64,000 nucleotides of DNA from Whitmania pigra. Its lineage: Eukaryota; Annelida; Clitellata; Hirudinida; Haemopidae. Location of the stretch: positions 231,001 to 295,000 of the forward strand of contig JAJTWR010000323.1 of the NCBI GenBank assembly GCA_021613335.1, in the 5' to 3' direction. The translations under genes and the position numbers were made by a program. A model generated the notes under the pieces. That model searched no databases and was not told the DNA's origin. It saw only the letters and a program-made list of their open reading frames with translations. Of this stretch, positions 1 to 12,900 are shown one piece after another; the first letter of the stretch is position 1; every line of letters starts with the position of its first letter.

Positions 1-35
1 ATAATAATAATAATAATAATCATAATAATAATAAT

Positions 36-129
<94 letters not shown>

Positions 130-145
130 TAATAATATATTAATC
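1..145. repeat. (AAT)n microsatellite at window edge
   Basis: The window opens inside an almost pure AAT/ATA trinucleotide array with single-base slips. It runs off the left edge, so its full length is unknown. Confidence 0.95.
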
Positions 146-3100
146 AACCAAAGCGATTGACTCGCACAAACATCACCACTGGCCCCGACATCGAAAGAAA
201 GAAAATCTGGTTCAAGGACGAACCAAGAACCGAGCACTCATTTTTTTATCTTTCTATCTTTCTCTTTCGTTTTCTGCCGACCTATAGGAAAGAATTAGGA
301 AAGTAGGGCATCGAAAGTAGGTCACCTCCGCTTCGTAGAGATGAGGAATTGTTTACGTTCGTCGACTACGACAAGGCCGGCAGAGTAAGCCGTGGTTCTG
401 CAAGGCTCGCACGAGAGAGTAAAAAACAGGGCCGATTTGGAACGAAACCGATGTTAAGAGCGCTTAAGTTGGCGCTGTATGAATGGGCAAATGAGTCATT
501 GAGAGAACCCTCACATGTCTTCATATGACTTGTGTAATCAATTCAATGTTTGACTTTGTCATGGCAACAATCCACAACAATTCAGATATTAATGGATATT
601 ATTTCATAATTTCCAATGTCAATTAATATAATAATTTATTTCCCAACTTCCTCCAAGATACTCGTCTCGTATTCCTGCTTTTGATGCCTCCCCGAAGAAG
701 GAGACGCGAGAATCGTTGGACTTCTCGAAAGCTTCCTCTTAATCTCCTGAAATCCTTGGCAGTTTGCACCAACTGAGGTTTTAATCTGAAGATTTTTGAA
801 GCCACTTTTGGTAGAAATCCAGAGGAATGACTAAGTTGCTGATAATTGTATCTTTTATATTATATATTTAATTATATTTATATATTTAATTATATTTATA
901 TTTAATTATATACCACACTTCACTGTCACAAGGCCTCTTGCTGTTGCTGTTATTTCACACATTTTCAATCACAAAATTAAGTAACGGTTAATTAAGTGGC
1001 TTCTGTTTGACATATTATGAGAATTATCATTTTAGGAAGCACCGAAATTATGATAGTATCTCAGTTAATTATAATGTTGACATTTTGAAGTTTCAAAAGA
1101 GCCGATTCTGATTATAAGAAAATTTCAGCGGGGAAGGCTGTCTCGAGGTAAATAAAGGTTTAAAATGAATTTACGCTTTGAAATCTTTAATTATTTAAAG
1201 GATGATTATACGATATTGAAATATTTTAAATGTGTAAAAGTTTATGAAATCTTAAAGAGAAGAACAAGTTTATAAACAAGAATTTGAACCACAGGAAACC
1301 CTGCAACTTGTCAAAAAAATAACTGGGTTTCAGACTTTTGTTTACAAACATTCATCACTTTTGCCACAGAAATTTAAAAGATCTTCCCCAAACTGGAAGA
1401 AATTGAAGAATTGTTTTCAAAGAATTCGAGAAGAGGTGAACATCCACAGATGACAATTTCAGATTTCTTCTAAAGAAGGACTGATGTTCTAAGGATTGAA
1501 GTGGATTGATGACGAACAATTATTTTAAATAATATTCGACATTTTAAAAATGTCAGATTATCATTACAGTACAGTACCAATTCTTGCTCGAGCCACAGAG
1601 CAAACAGCAGGAGTGATTAATGAAGATGAAAACCAATGAATGAATGAATGAATGCAACCGGTCACATATCCTCAATGACGATCGAACAAAAGCTTCATTG
1701 AAAAGGCTTAAGATTGGGATTCTGTCAGGTGAGCTGACATGGTGCAGGTGAAACAAAAGCAAGCAATAATTCTTAACAGGATCGATTACAACCATTTACT
1801 CGCATTCCGTGAGCTCGGCGTGAAAAGGTCAAAGGCTACGGGAAAAAAAACTCATAACTTATTGAAAAACTAATCCCGGCAAAGACGGTGTAGAAAATGT
1901 TAGACCGCAATCTTCATATCCCAATCCAGAAGAATCCAAACAAGTCCAGATGAGAGGATTTCATTAAAATCCTGGGAAAGTCTCCTTGGCAATAAAGGAC
2001 CCAAGTACATGTCAACAAAGTCTTGGCAATCATTGTCAGAACAAATGAAGAGACAACGGAGGTGATCCATTGATCCATCCAACCACTAGGAGAAGTATGA
2101 ACGAATGAAACCAATGTTATTAAAAGTTCACAGTTCAATATAATTAGGCAAATGGGTAAAGCTTATTATGGAGATTACTGAACCTCTTGGAATTTATGAG
2201 AAAAAAACTGAAATATTCATTCAACCCCAACAAATCAGCTGTGAACAAATTCATGAAAAAAATAAATGATTGTTTGCATCAAAATTAATATTGTATTTTC
2301 CATGTTTTAAGAGCTGCCAAATCGGTGAAGGAGCAAATTACTAGAATGTTTCAGCAACAAAAATGCATCCTCACAAATGAACAATAACTTAGTAAATATG
2401 AGCCTAATAACAATAAATAAGTTGGTATACATGAGCCTAATAATAATAATAATAATAAATAATAGCCTAAAACAAAATTCAAATGAGTGTTTGCTAAAAA
2501 GTAACTTTCCAATGGAATTCAAGCCAGCACTTCAGAAATTTTGGAGGTTGGAAAGTTTAAAAAAAAAAAATAGTTCATCTATTCAATTGTTCATTTTAAG
2601 TCATTTATTTCAAAGACCAACATTTCCTTAGAAATCTTCAATCTATTTTAATATTCTTCAACAACCACACAACCTCCCAATAACCACAGTATAACCACCA
2701 AGAATGGTTATTCCAAAGTGCCTCGGGCATCAATAAACAAGTCGTATTTCGACATCAGAGAGCGATTTTAGAGAAAATGCGGAATTATTGTACAATTAAA
2801 ACATTTTCTTCGCCTTTAAATGTTATTATTTTCACGTTTTAACTGCAAATATCAACGAAATGTCGACAAAACATCAGCCTACCTGGCTTTGTCCGCTATA
2901 TTCTCCGAATCTTTTGACAAAGAAGTGCCCAACCCGAGTTATTCGCCTCTTGTTTTGACAACAATGGAGGATGTTTTCTCGTTGCAGGAGCTTTGATGGT
3001 CGTATTCGTTGCACTATTCTACGTCAAATTATTTTTCTTTCTTTGGGAAAATCGTTAAAATTTCTGTCGAGTAATTTTTGTCCAAGCTACGGCCTCGAAC

Positions 3101-4195
3101 GACTTGCCAGTGAATTGAATTTGGCGGGATGATTTGCTCGGTCGTGATGGCTTTCTGTTTCGGCGATGAAAGTTTGTTTAAATATTTTGTTTGTTTTTAT
3201 CAAGTTTTCAGGAAATATTCGCTTCTTAACTAATTGGTTTCATCTTAAATCCACAACACTCAATTCGTCAACCCAGTAACAACATCCTTTTAGAATAGCC
3301 TCACCACTGCCAACAATAATACGTAATGTTTGCATATCCAGTTGATTGACTTGTTATTATTGTTGTTGTATGTTTTCGTCATAACCCAGAAAAACTACTA
3401 CTACTACTACTAATACCACAAAAACCTCTAAGGCAACTACTATATCCCCTCGCTACTAAGGCTAATATGGATCCTAGCGGAGACTGTACACTATACCATA
3501 CCACACCAGATCCGTGCAACTATCACAACTACACATAAAAGATCTGCCTTGGCCAAGGCTGTGTGCACTAGGCAGTGTGTATTTTAGACGTGCACACGAG
3601 ACCAGTGTAGGCCATGATAAATCAATTAATGGATGGGACGGAGTATCCACGTGGTAACTTGAGACCTAAAAATTAAAAAAAATAAATATATTTGCACCCG
3701 TTCATCGAAGTAACCACGCCAAACGCGTTGTGTTTTTTAAGCGCTTGTGATTTTGAAATTATCGCTTGTTATTAATATCTTTTGTTGATATGTTCGCTTC
3801 TTACGTTTATAATGATATATGGTTTTTTTTTTAATAATTATTTGTTTAAAAGTTTAAAATATCAAATCATTTCCATGCGCTACATTTTGCCAAAATTAAA
3901 CTTTTACAATTCAAATAAAAACAGATAATTTTAATTGGAGTTGCTGATTGGTCGGCATCGAGCGAATTAGAAGTCATTCTATTTTTGAACGTCAATGACG
4001 TCATTCAACGGCTGACGAGGTTCGAACGTGTTGATCACGTGATCACGGGTCGTCGTCATTTGATGATTTGGCGCTAAAAAAAAAATTAATTTGAGAGTGC
4101 AGCATCCATGTTTATGTGGGTAATTTGGAGTTCATTGATCGTTGGATGGGTGTGTGGATGGATGGAAGAAATCATGTGCTTTGTATGTGGAAGAT
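146..4195. other. Intergenic, no gene seen
   Basis: About 4 kb of AT-rich DNA. Open frames are short, lack recognisable domains and lack convincing splice partners. It holds an AT-rich tandem stretch near 855-912, a short AATG run near 1632-1655, and a pair of palindromes near 3994-4045. Nothing else could be supported. Confidence 0.6.
3994..4045. promoter_or_regulatory. CRE palindrome next to CACGTG palindrome
   Basis: AATGACGTCATT at 3994-4005 is a perfect 12-bp palindrome containing the full cAMP-response-element octamer. TGATCACGTGATCA at 4032-4045 is a perfect 14-bp palindrome centred on a CACGTG E-box. The first matches the bZIP (CREB/ATF) consensus and the second the bHLH-zip consensus. 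No neighbouring gene start is visible within several kilobases, so function is inference. Confidence 0.4.
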
Positions 4196-4217
4196 CACTC
4201 CATGCCTCGGATGAAAG

Positions 4218-4515
4218 TTTCACTGCCACGATGGTGTCGATGATGATGATGATAACGGTGGAAATGATGATGATGATGATGATGGTGGTGGTGATGATGA
4301 CGATGATGATACGTAGGAGGAAGAGAAATGATGACGATGTGGGTGGTCATTCGAAACCATCTTAGGATGCCTGACTCACGATATGGATAAACAAACGCTG
4401 GATGTAACCGGAGATTCATTGGTGATGCTGGAAAAGATGGATGGATGGATGGATGGATGGGTGGGTGGGTTGGTGGATAGAAATTTGGGTGATGATGATA
4501 ATGATGAGGAACAGT
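4218..4515. repeat. GAT / GGAT simple-repeat patch
   Basis: Interrupted GAT (ATG) triplets occupy 4230-4345 and a short GGAT tetranucleotide run lies at 4436-4470. Apparent Met/Asp/His-rich frames here only reflect the repeat. Confidence 0.85.
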
Positions 4516-4797
4516 TGCTGTTGTTTGGCTTCCGAGTGAAACACCTGCTATTTGATTTGATTGAAGCTACAAAACTGTTTTAGATTTCAATATTTGTTTA
4601 ATAATTTTAAATATCTTGTTTATATTGTTATTATTTGTCACAATTATAAATATATTTTATATAATACATATTTATAATTATAAATAAATTTTAGTTCTAC
4701 CAGATGCAATCGCAATGGTGGCTATTCCGTCACTTTCTATTTCCTAATGGAAATTACTTCTGGAAAGAAGAGATCTCACTAAAATCTGACATCATCC

Positions 4798-4885
4798 TTT
4801 ATTCATTCATTCATTCATTCATTCATCTATCCATTCATTCATTCATTCATCTATCCATTTCCTCGTTGATTCATCCATCCATCCA
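4798..4885. repeat. (ATTC)n / (ATCC)n tetranucleotide repeat
   Basis: Runs of ATTC with ATCC variants. Part of the same CATT/AATG family that recurs at 1.6, 10.4, 55.7 and 63.5 kb. Confidence 0.85.
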
Positions 4886-5228
4886 GTGTAAACTTATGAG
4901 CATTAAGAAATTTCATCCACTGGTCATTTGATTGATAAGAAAAGTTGGCGCTGATTGATTGAAAGGTTTTGAATGTCCAATCACAATCAGTGCATTGAAA
5001 TTGAAAACCGATTCATAAATGCGAATTGGCCATTTTAAGCTCATTTATCTCATTGGTCAATTCAAAAGCAGGTTCGGTGGTTGAACATTTTGATTGGTTG
5101 ATTGTGATTGATTTCTGTTGTTTGAGTAGGAGACTCGTGTGCAATCATCACTGATGATGATTATTAGTTCGCAATTAAAATTGTTATTTTAATAATTATT
5201 ATAAACATTGTTAACCTATGCTGGTTGG

Positions 5229-5276
5229 AATAATCATCATCATCATCATCATCGTCGTCGTCGTCATCATCATCAT

Positions 5277-5350
<74 letters not shown>

Positions 5351-5582
5351 GGACCACCATATCATGATCATCATCATTCTCAGATTATCTTCCTGTCTTT
5401 TTTATCAGATCAATCACATTGCATGCACAGCATAGATAGGAGGAATCTCCTGCCATCATTATAGTCACGATGTTGTTATTGATGGTGATGATGATGATGA
5501 TGATGATGATGACGACGACGACGACGACGATGATGATGATGATGATGATGATGATGGTGGTGGTGATGATGATGACGATGAA

Positions 5583-5614
<32 letters not shown>

Positions 5615-5615
5615 C
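5229..5615. repeat. (ATC)n then (GAT)n arrays in opposite orientation
   Basis: An ATC array with CAC and CGT variants at 5229-5350, then about 110 bases of ordinary sequence, then a GAT array with GAC and GGT variants at 5480-5615. The two read as reverse complements of each other and form a potential long imperfect hairpin. Confidence 0.85.
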
Positions 5616-5737
5616 TACGAGGTTTGGAAACTTTACGGCAGGATAGGGCTGGGTAGCGTGACACTAGCTATAAAGAATTCTTACTCAATAGACTGGGGCG
5701 AATGATTCTGTGATTGAGTGGGGGTGGGGTTGATAGT

Positions 5738-5885
5738 TGAGCGATTGAATGAATGAATGGGTGAATGAATGAATGGTTGAATGAATGAATGGGTGAATGA
5801 ATGAATGAGTGAATGGATGAATGGGTGAATGAATGAATGGGTGAATGAATGAATGAGTGAATGGGAGGATGACTGAGTGAGTGAA
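5738..5885. repeat. (AATG)n with GGTG interruptions
   Basis: AATGAATG blocks separated by GGTG or AGTG give an irregular 12-16 bp higher-order unit. Confidence 0.85.
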
Positions 5886-5977
5886 GGATAAGTTGTATGG
5901 ATGAACATTTATTAAAAGGAAAAGCAAGAACCTCTATGGATTGAGAACTTATGGAGAATATTAAGGCTGAAATCTGC

Positions 5978-6333
<356 letters not shown>

Positions 6334-8195
6334 CGATAAAGTTGGAGCCTGCAATAATGATGATGACGACGATAACGAAGACGATGGTAACTATTCACTC
6401 AAACTTGGTTGAGAATTACGTAATTTGAAGTATGTTTATTATTAATATATTAGTAATTATTTATATTTATTAATTATTAGTTGCATTGATTGTTATTAAT
6501 TATTATTAATATTTACTAGATAGCTACATTAATTTTTTAAATATTTTTATTTATTCATTAACATTTATATTTATTAATTATTAATATTTTATGTATGTAT
6601 TATTATTACAATTTATTGCTATTGATATTGTTGTTGTTGCTTTTTTACCACTTCCAGCTTTCAGCCACAATAAACAAAAAATTATTATTAATTATTATTA
6701 CTATTAATATTGTTAAGTAATTAATGCATGGACGGGTGAATGAATAAATTAGTGAATTAAAGCAACGACGAAATTTAATGAAGTCATTCGAGTGCATTAA
6801 CAGAACCAACCCTTGAATCTCATTGGTCACTCACCTGCCTGATCATCGTTCCTGATTTATTATACCTGTTAATGCGTTGCTTACTTCTTGCTACCACATG
6901 TTGACCTAATTAAGATCAACCTCATTGGTCAGCCGATATATGTCGCTCACCCATTTCTGTCTTTAACCAATAGGATGCAACATTTATGGAGCACCGGCAG
7001 CAAACAAACCTTCATATGAATAATAAATAACGAGTAATTAATTAATAATAATTATAGATACGGCTGTAATTATTCAAGATTATTATTTATAAAACTACTA
7101 AATACAAAATTAATTAGTACGTCCTCGTATATCCCGATCACCCATCCATTCTCAGGATTCAAATTATATTTAATTAATAATATAAAATAATAATAATAAT
7201 AATAATTTAAAGTATAAAATTTAATTTGTTTAAGAAAATCAATTTTTTATTTGTTTCATTCGATTTTAAGATATTTTATTTAATAACATTTTTTAAAATA
7301 AATTAATAGGTATTGTTTATTAATCATTAAATTAAATAACAATTTAAAACATTTTAGATTTTGAATTTTACAATATAAATATTTAATTCCATAGGTGGCA
7401 GTGCAAACAGCCAATGTTCGTGAAATTAAACTTGCATCCCGAATGTTCTGTTCCAGGGATTCGTCATTCGAATCCTGCCTTAGACTCGATTTATGTTGAA
7501 GTTTAAAGTACCACAGGAATTTACTGTACATTATCACTTAACGTGGTCAACATAATATTCCTTAACATGGATAACATAATATTACTTAACATGGTCAACA
7601 TAATATAACTTAATGACCATAAAGTCAATTAAAACAATAATTATTGGAAAGGAACTGCAGAGAATTATAACCTTATCATGGCTTACCATGATACCATTGC
7701 AGGCAATTATAATCTCTTCATACCTGGCCACCTGGAAACAAAAGGTGATGTAAAACCCTCAAGAATTTAATGTTTCAGACTAGAATCTTAAGCTTAACAA
7801 ATAGGAATGCCTTTTTGTTGACTTTTCAATGACCTCTTACTGAATGTTCAAGGTCGAATTGGTGCATCCACTAATGCTTCTCCATAATGAGAGGCTTAAT
7901 AACGTTGGCAATTTCGGTAATTATAATAATCATTAATATTATAATTATCGTCATCACCATAGCGATGGTGGTTGTCATAATCATAATGATGGTTATTATT
8001 ATCATCATAATTACTGTGCATGTATTCGTCTCCGTATGTCTTGGTGATCCTGTTTGGACTTGTTTCACGGAATCGCATCTGACGTTTTAAAGTGTTGACA
8101 AGTCATAAAATTAATATTTCTTAATTAATTATTTATTTATAATAAATCGATAAAAATTCTTGTTATAATGTACATCGACATGATGGGTATAGAAG
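6334..8195. other. AT-rich intergenic, no gene seen
   Basis: Very AT-rich sequence with no frame I could link to a protein family. Near 7540-7615 a unit of about 28 bp containing TTAACATGGTCAACATAAT occurs three times. A GAT/ATA-rich patch lies at 7915-8010. Confidence 0.6.
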
Positions 8196-8216
8196 ATGTC
8201 CATTTATTTAAATAAC

Positions 8217-8431
8217 TACTCACTCACTCACTCACTCACTCACTCACTCACTCACTCACTCACTCACTCACTCACTCACTCACTCACTCACTCACTCACT
8301 CACTCACTCACTCACTCACTCACTCACTCACTCACTCACTCACTCACTCACTCACTCACTCACTCACTCACTCACTCACTCACTCACTCACTCACTCTCA
8401 CTCACTCACTCACTCACTCACTCCTTCACTC
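8217..8431. repeat. (ACTC)n tetranucleotide array
   Basis: About 53 near-perfect copies of the CACT/ACTC unit, with a single phase slip near 8397. On the + strand it reads as Thr-His-Ser-Leu repeats, which are not a gene. Confidence 0.97.
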
Positions 8432-8517
8432 ACAACAACCCTCGTGACTTCGTTCACGTCAGCTCTGAGTTTCCAGCTTGCTTCCATTTCGATCGATATA
8501 AATGCGCACTGGCTCAA

Positions 8518-9186
8518 ATGACGACGACGACGACGACGATGACAACAACAACAACAACAACGGCACGATTTTCACAACCCCTTCAACAACGCCGCCGGCC
8601 TTTGCCGTCATCAGTTCAACATCATAATCATGACCATCGTCATCGTCAGCATCATCATCGTCGTCGTCTCTTGAATGCAGCATCGTGCAATGCTTGACGG
8701 AAGAGATTGGAAAAACAGCGATGAAAATATTTTTCCACTTTTGTGCCTCAAAACAACCACTACTTCCGGGTCGATTGGTCACGTTACCCGTTTCTGACGT
8801 CATGCAAACTCATGATGACGATGATGATGACGTCAACGATGATGAGGATGATGGTGATGATAGTGGCTATGATGGTGACGATTTAATGGTGGCGTGGATG
8901 GAAAGACAAGACATAATATCTATACAATTAACATAATTTCTCTGGCATCCTATTCAGAATGTTATCATCGTCGTTAGTATTGCAAACAATTACATTAATC
9001 AGCATCGTCATCATCATCTCTTCTAATGAGAGGTTTAGAAGCAAAGATTAACATCTACCGGAATTCTAGCCACGACAAATATGAACATTCCGACAGTCAC
9101 ACGAACAAATATTGATCAGTGTCTTTTAGTCAACCATGACGTTGATGAACCATGAAAACAATAATAATGATGATGATGATGACGAC

Positions 9187-9221
<35 letters not shown>

Positions 9222-9232
9222 CTACAACGATG
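8518..9232. repeat. Mixed GAC/GAT, ATC and AAC triplet repeats
   Basis: Patchy triplet repeats at 8518-8562, 8630-8672, 8812-8882 and 9163-9225 separated by ordinary sequence. Three TGACGTCA octamers lie here, at 8795-8802, 8828-8835 and 9264-9271 (the last just outside). No coding gene was supported. Confidence 0.8.
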
Positions 9233-9348
9233 ACAGCCAGGTGATGTCGTTCGGAAGCTCGAGTGACGTCATGAAAAATGGAATAGATCGCCGGGACTTC
9301 CGCATTTTCTGCTGAAAATTTCCGAGGAAACAAACACGTAATACTGGC

Positions 9349-9985
9349 TATGGATGGATGGATAGATGGATGGATGGATGGATGGATGGATGGATGGATG
9401 GATGGATGGATGGATGGATGGATGGATGATGGATGGATGGATGGATGGATGGATGGATGGATGATGGATGGATGGATGGATGGATGGATGGATGGATGGA
9501 TGGATGGATGGATGGATGGATGGATGGATGGATGGATGGATGATGGATGGATGGATGATGGATGGATGGATGGATGGATGGATGGATGATGGATGGATGG
9601 ATGGATGGATGGATGGATGATGGATGGATGGATGGATGGATGGATGGATGGATGGATGGATGGATGGATGGATGGATGGATGGATGGATGGATGGATGGA
9701 TGGATGGATGGATGGATGGATGGATGGATGGATGGATGGATGATGGATGGATGGATGGATGGATGGATGGATGGATGGATGGATGGATGGATGGATGGAT
9801 GGATGGATGGATGGATGGATGGATGGATGGATGGATGGATGGATGGATGGATGGATGGATGGATGGATGGATGGATGGATGGATGGATGGATGGATGGAT
9901 GGATGGATGGATGGATGGATGGATGGATGGATGGATGGATGGATGGATGGATGGATGGATGGATGGATGGATGGATGGATGGATG
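9349..9985. repeat. (GGAT)n tetranucleotide megarepeat
   Basis: About 640 bp of GGAT broken by a series of one-triplet ATG slips (for example near 9426, 9462, 9541, 9588, 9618 and 9741). It is open in several frames on both strands (Met-Asp-Gly-Trp or His-Pro-Ser-Ile repeats) because the unit has no stop codons. Those frames are not genes. Confidence 0.97.
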
Positions 9986-12900
9986 CTCCAGTGGATGTAT
10001 GGATGGATTGGAAGAATGCATATAGATGATGGAATGAAGGAGAAAAGTAATATTGATGGATGAATGAATGGATGGCCGAAAAATGAAATAACATTTCCTA
10101 CTGTGTTCCATCAATCTCCAGATTAGAGAAATGAAATCGACTCTTGCGGAAGTGGCAAACTGCACACGAAGGACGCCTCTGGAAATGGGATGAATTCCCT
10201 CTGGCGCTCATTCCATCATCCATCCATTGACATAATTACACATCAATTCGCCATCCATTCAGACAATTCATCGATACGAGATATCATAACCATTATTTTG
10301 TTTACTCAGATGCGCTTAATTTATTTAAACCATCACCTCATTAATTCAACGTGGAATTCACTCAACATCGCATTCGTTCATTCATTCATTCATTCATTCA
10401 TCACAATTCATTCCTGCACCTCCGAAGATAATTCATTACTTCGTAGAAGAGGAGACATTCAATTTTCATGGCAATTAAAAATTTAAGTCTTGAAAGGAGG
10501 AAAACTTTCAGTTATTTTTTAGGTACCTGGAATGAGCGGTGGTGATGACGATTGTTTTCAATGCCTAGAAATGTTTGCCATTGTCATCATCATCATCATC
10601 ACAACCCAAAGTTATCTAAGCAAGAAGTCATGTTTATTATATTACCTTTTTATCGCTAATATCATTATATTAATACATTATTATTCATATTTCTAATATA
10701 TATTATTTTGTTTATTATTAATGTTATTACATTGTTATTCATATTTCCAATATTTCACTAATTACTTCTATTCTCATCATCTCATCAAATGTTTTCGTTT
10801 AAAAGTCAACTGGAAAGTAAAACTTGTCGTTTTATTTGCCGCCAAGTCTCAAAGGGAGCAGAGTGAACGAAATGTCAGATGCTGTCACGTTCACTGATGA
10901 GCTCATTAATAATTCATCGACTAATTAACTAATAATCAGTTAATTTATTATTCCTGTTTTGCCAAAAAAGCAAAGCCATCAGGAATCAGTCTGGAAATGA
11001 GGTCCGCCAGCATAACCTCAGATTGACCTCTGAAAGCAATTTTTATGGAAACATTCTTCCTGGGGCTTGAAAGTCGATCATTTCCATGGAAAAACACGGA
11101 ACTGAGAATCTAAGGCAGAGGTCATATTTAGGCGCTTCATTGTTTTCTAGGTCGGGTTAGGGCTGGAGTTAGGGTTGGGATTAAGGTTAGGGTTATTAGA
11201 AATGTTTGATTATGATTAGAAAGTAGAAATACTTCGTTTAACTGACTATTTGATTAATCTAATGAAGTGATTGGCTGATTGACTGACGATTGAAACGATC
11301 AGCGTACGTAATGAGTCCATTGCACGACATACTGTCGGAAGAGCAATGTTTGGCATTCTTCCAGGCCTTAAATGAAATCCTCTGGAATCGTTGCCAAGTC
11401 ATCCATGGATTAATATGTCTTCCTTTCCATAACTAATCCATCCATGGATTGATATGTCTTCCTCTCCATACCTAATCCATCCGGCCTAGACGGGCATCCA
11501 TCCCTTAGATCCTTTGTTTCCGTCTTCAAATCCTGGAGAAGTATATTTTTTCCAAAGAGATTTCTCTTAAAACTTTAAATTTCAGGGACGAAAAGCTTCA
11601 GTGACAGGATTTTATTGTACGAAGATTGATTAACTTGACCCTGGATTTGGCATCTTTTGACTTAACGAAACATCGCCTCCATGTTTCCGTTATCCAGGCA
11701 AAACTAGGTGGAGCTTTCTGCAACCCTCACGAACTCGTACAGGTGTCTCTACAGGTGCGACCAGGTAGTCAGCACCGGATCGATAACAACGCCTCTAAGG
11801 GAATGTTTCTCAAGATTAAGAATGATGGATGTGTTTCTATTTTTTGCTCAGTTCATTGATTTCTATTTTTAATTACTGCTTGAGTTAAATTAGACTTTAT
11901 GCTTTTGTCCAAAGTTATTATTGTTATTATAGATCGACTATTACGATGAACCACTAATTGAACAGTCGCTAACACTCCATCAATTAACTTGACGAATAAA
12001 CTCAAATTTCTCATCCAGCAAAACGATCAAAATTTCCAATCATCACTTTCTTGGAAACTAAAACAGCTATTAAAATATATAAAAATGACAAAAATTGTAA
12101 AAAAAATGCTCCTATCAAAACATCTATTAAGTCGTGCATCCAAAGAGACAAAATCCAGTTGAACGTCCTGTCGTTTCCATGACTAAGGTGACTTTTTTCC
12201 TCCTCCATTTTCGTTTTATTTCTCCATTTCATGACTGGAAACTGTTTCTGGGGCTTTGGGAGACACGAAATTGAGTTCGAAGGTCGACCTTTGCCCTCCC
12301 AGTCTTTTTGGTTTTTTAAAAAACTAACCGAGTCCCTGCAGAAATGATTGTCCACCACCACGCAAGTCAAAATGAAGCGCTCAATCAATTCAAACCCGGA
12401 GCTCCTCCCCTCGGTGAGATTTTAAATTCCAAAAACTTTGGAAAAATTTAAAAAATATTTTTGATTTTGTTTCTTGTAAAAAAACATATTTTATTGTTTG
12501 AATGATCAAAGTCACTGACAAACTCAATCACACGTGCACGCGGTTCCAAGTTGACAGCGTTGTCCAAGTCTCGCATGTCAATCCTGAATTTTCCATTATT
12601 CCAAGGTCAGACGAGAAAACACTCCTGGCCGTCATTTCGTCTATTTGAACCTAAATCCTCTCCATCAATCTTCTTTGACCATCTCCTCATCACAAATCCT
12701 ACAACCTCCAGATAATATTATTATATTATTATCACCCAGAATTATAACATTCCACTATGAGCAAAACAAAAGGAGAAGAATAATTCGAATTCCCGAGTCA
12801 CGTGATGACAGGCCACGAGCGAATGGCCAATCACGAGCGGGTTTTCTGAAGTGCGGGTGTCCAGATAAACATCTCCTGATGGGAAAGTTTTTGATAAAAA

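Noticed and set aside
8196..8447. Thr-His-Ser-Leu repeat frame
   Set aside because: ACTC array by-product.
9269..10165. 298-codon minus-strand frame of His-Pro-Ser-Ile repeats and matching + strand Met-Asp-Gly-Trp frames
   Set aside because: The GGAT tetranucleotide contains no stop in any frame, so long frames on both strands are expected. No splice or start context.
11152..11200. Telomere or chromosome end
   Set aside because: Only about 50 bases of degenerate TTAGGG variants with unique sequence on both sides.
11626..11859. 77-codon + strand frame
   Set aside because: No domain, no splice partner and no compositional support for coding.
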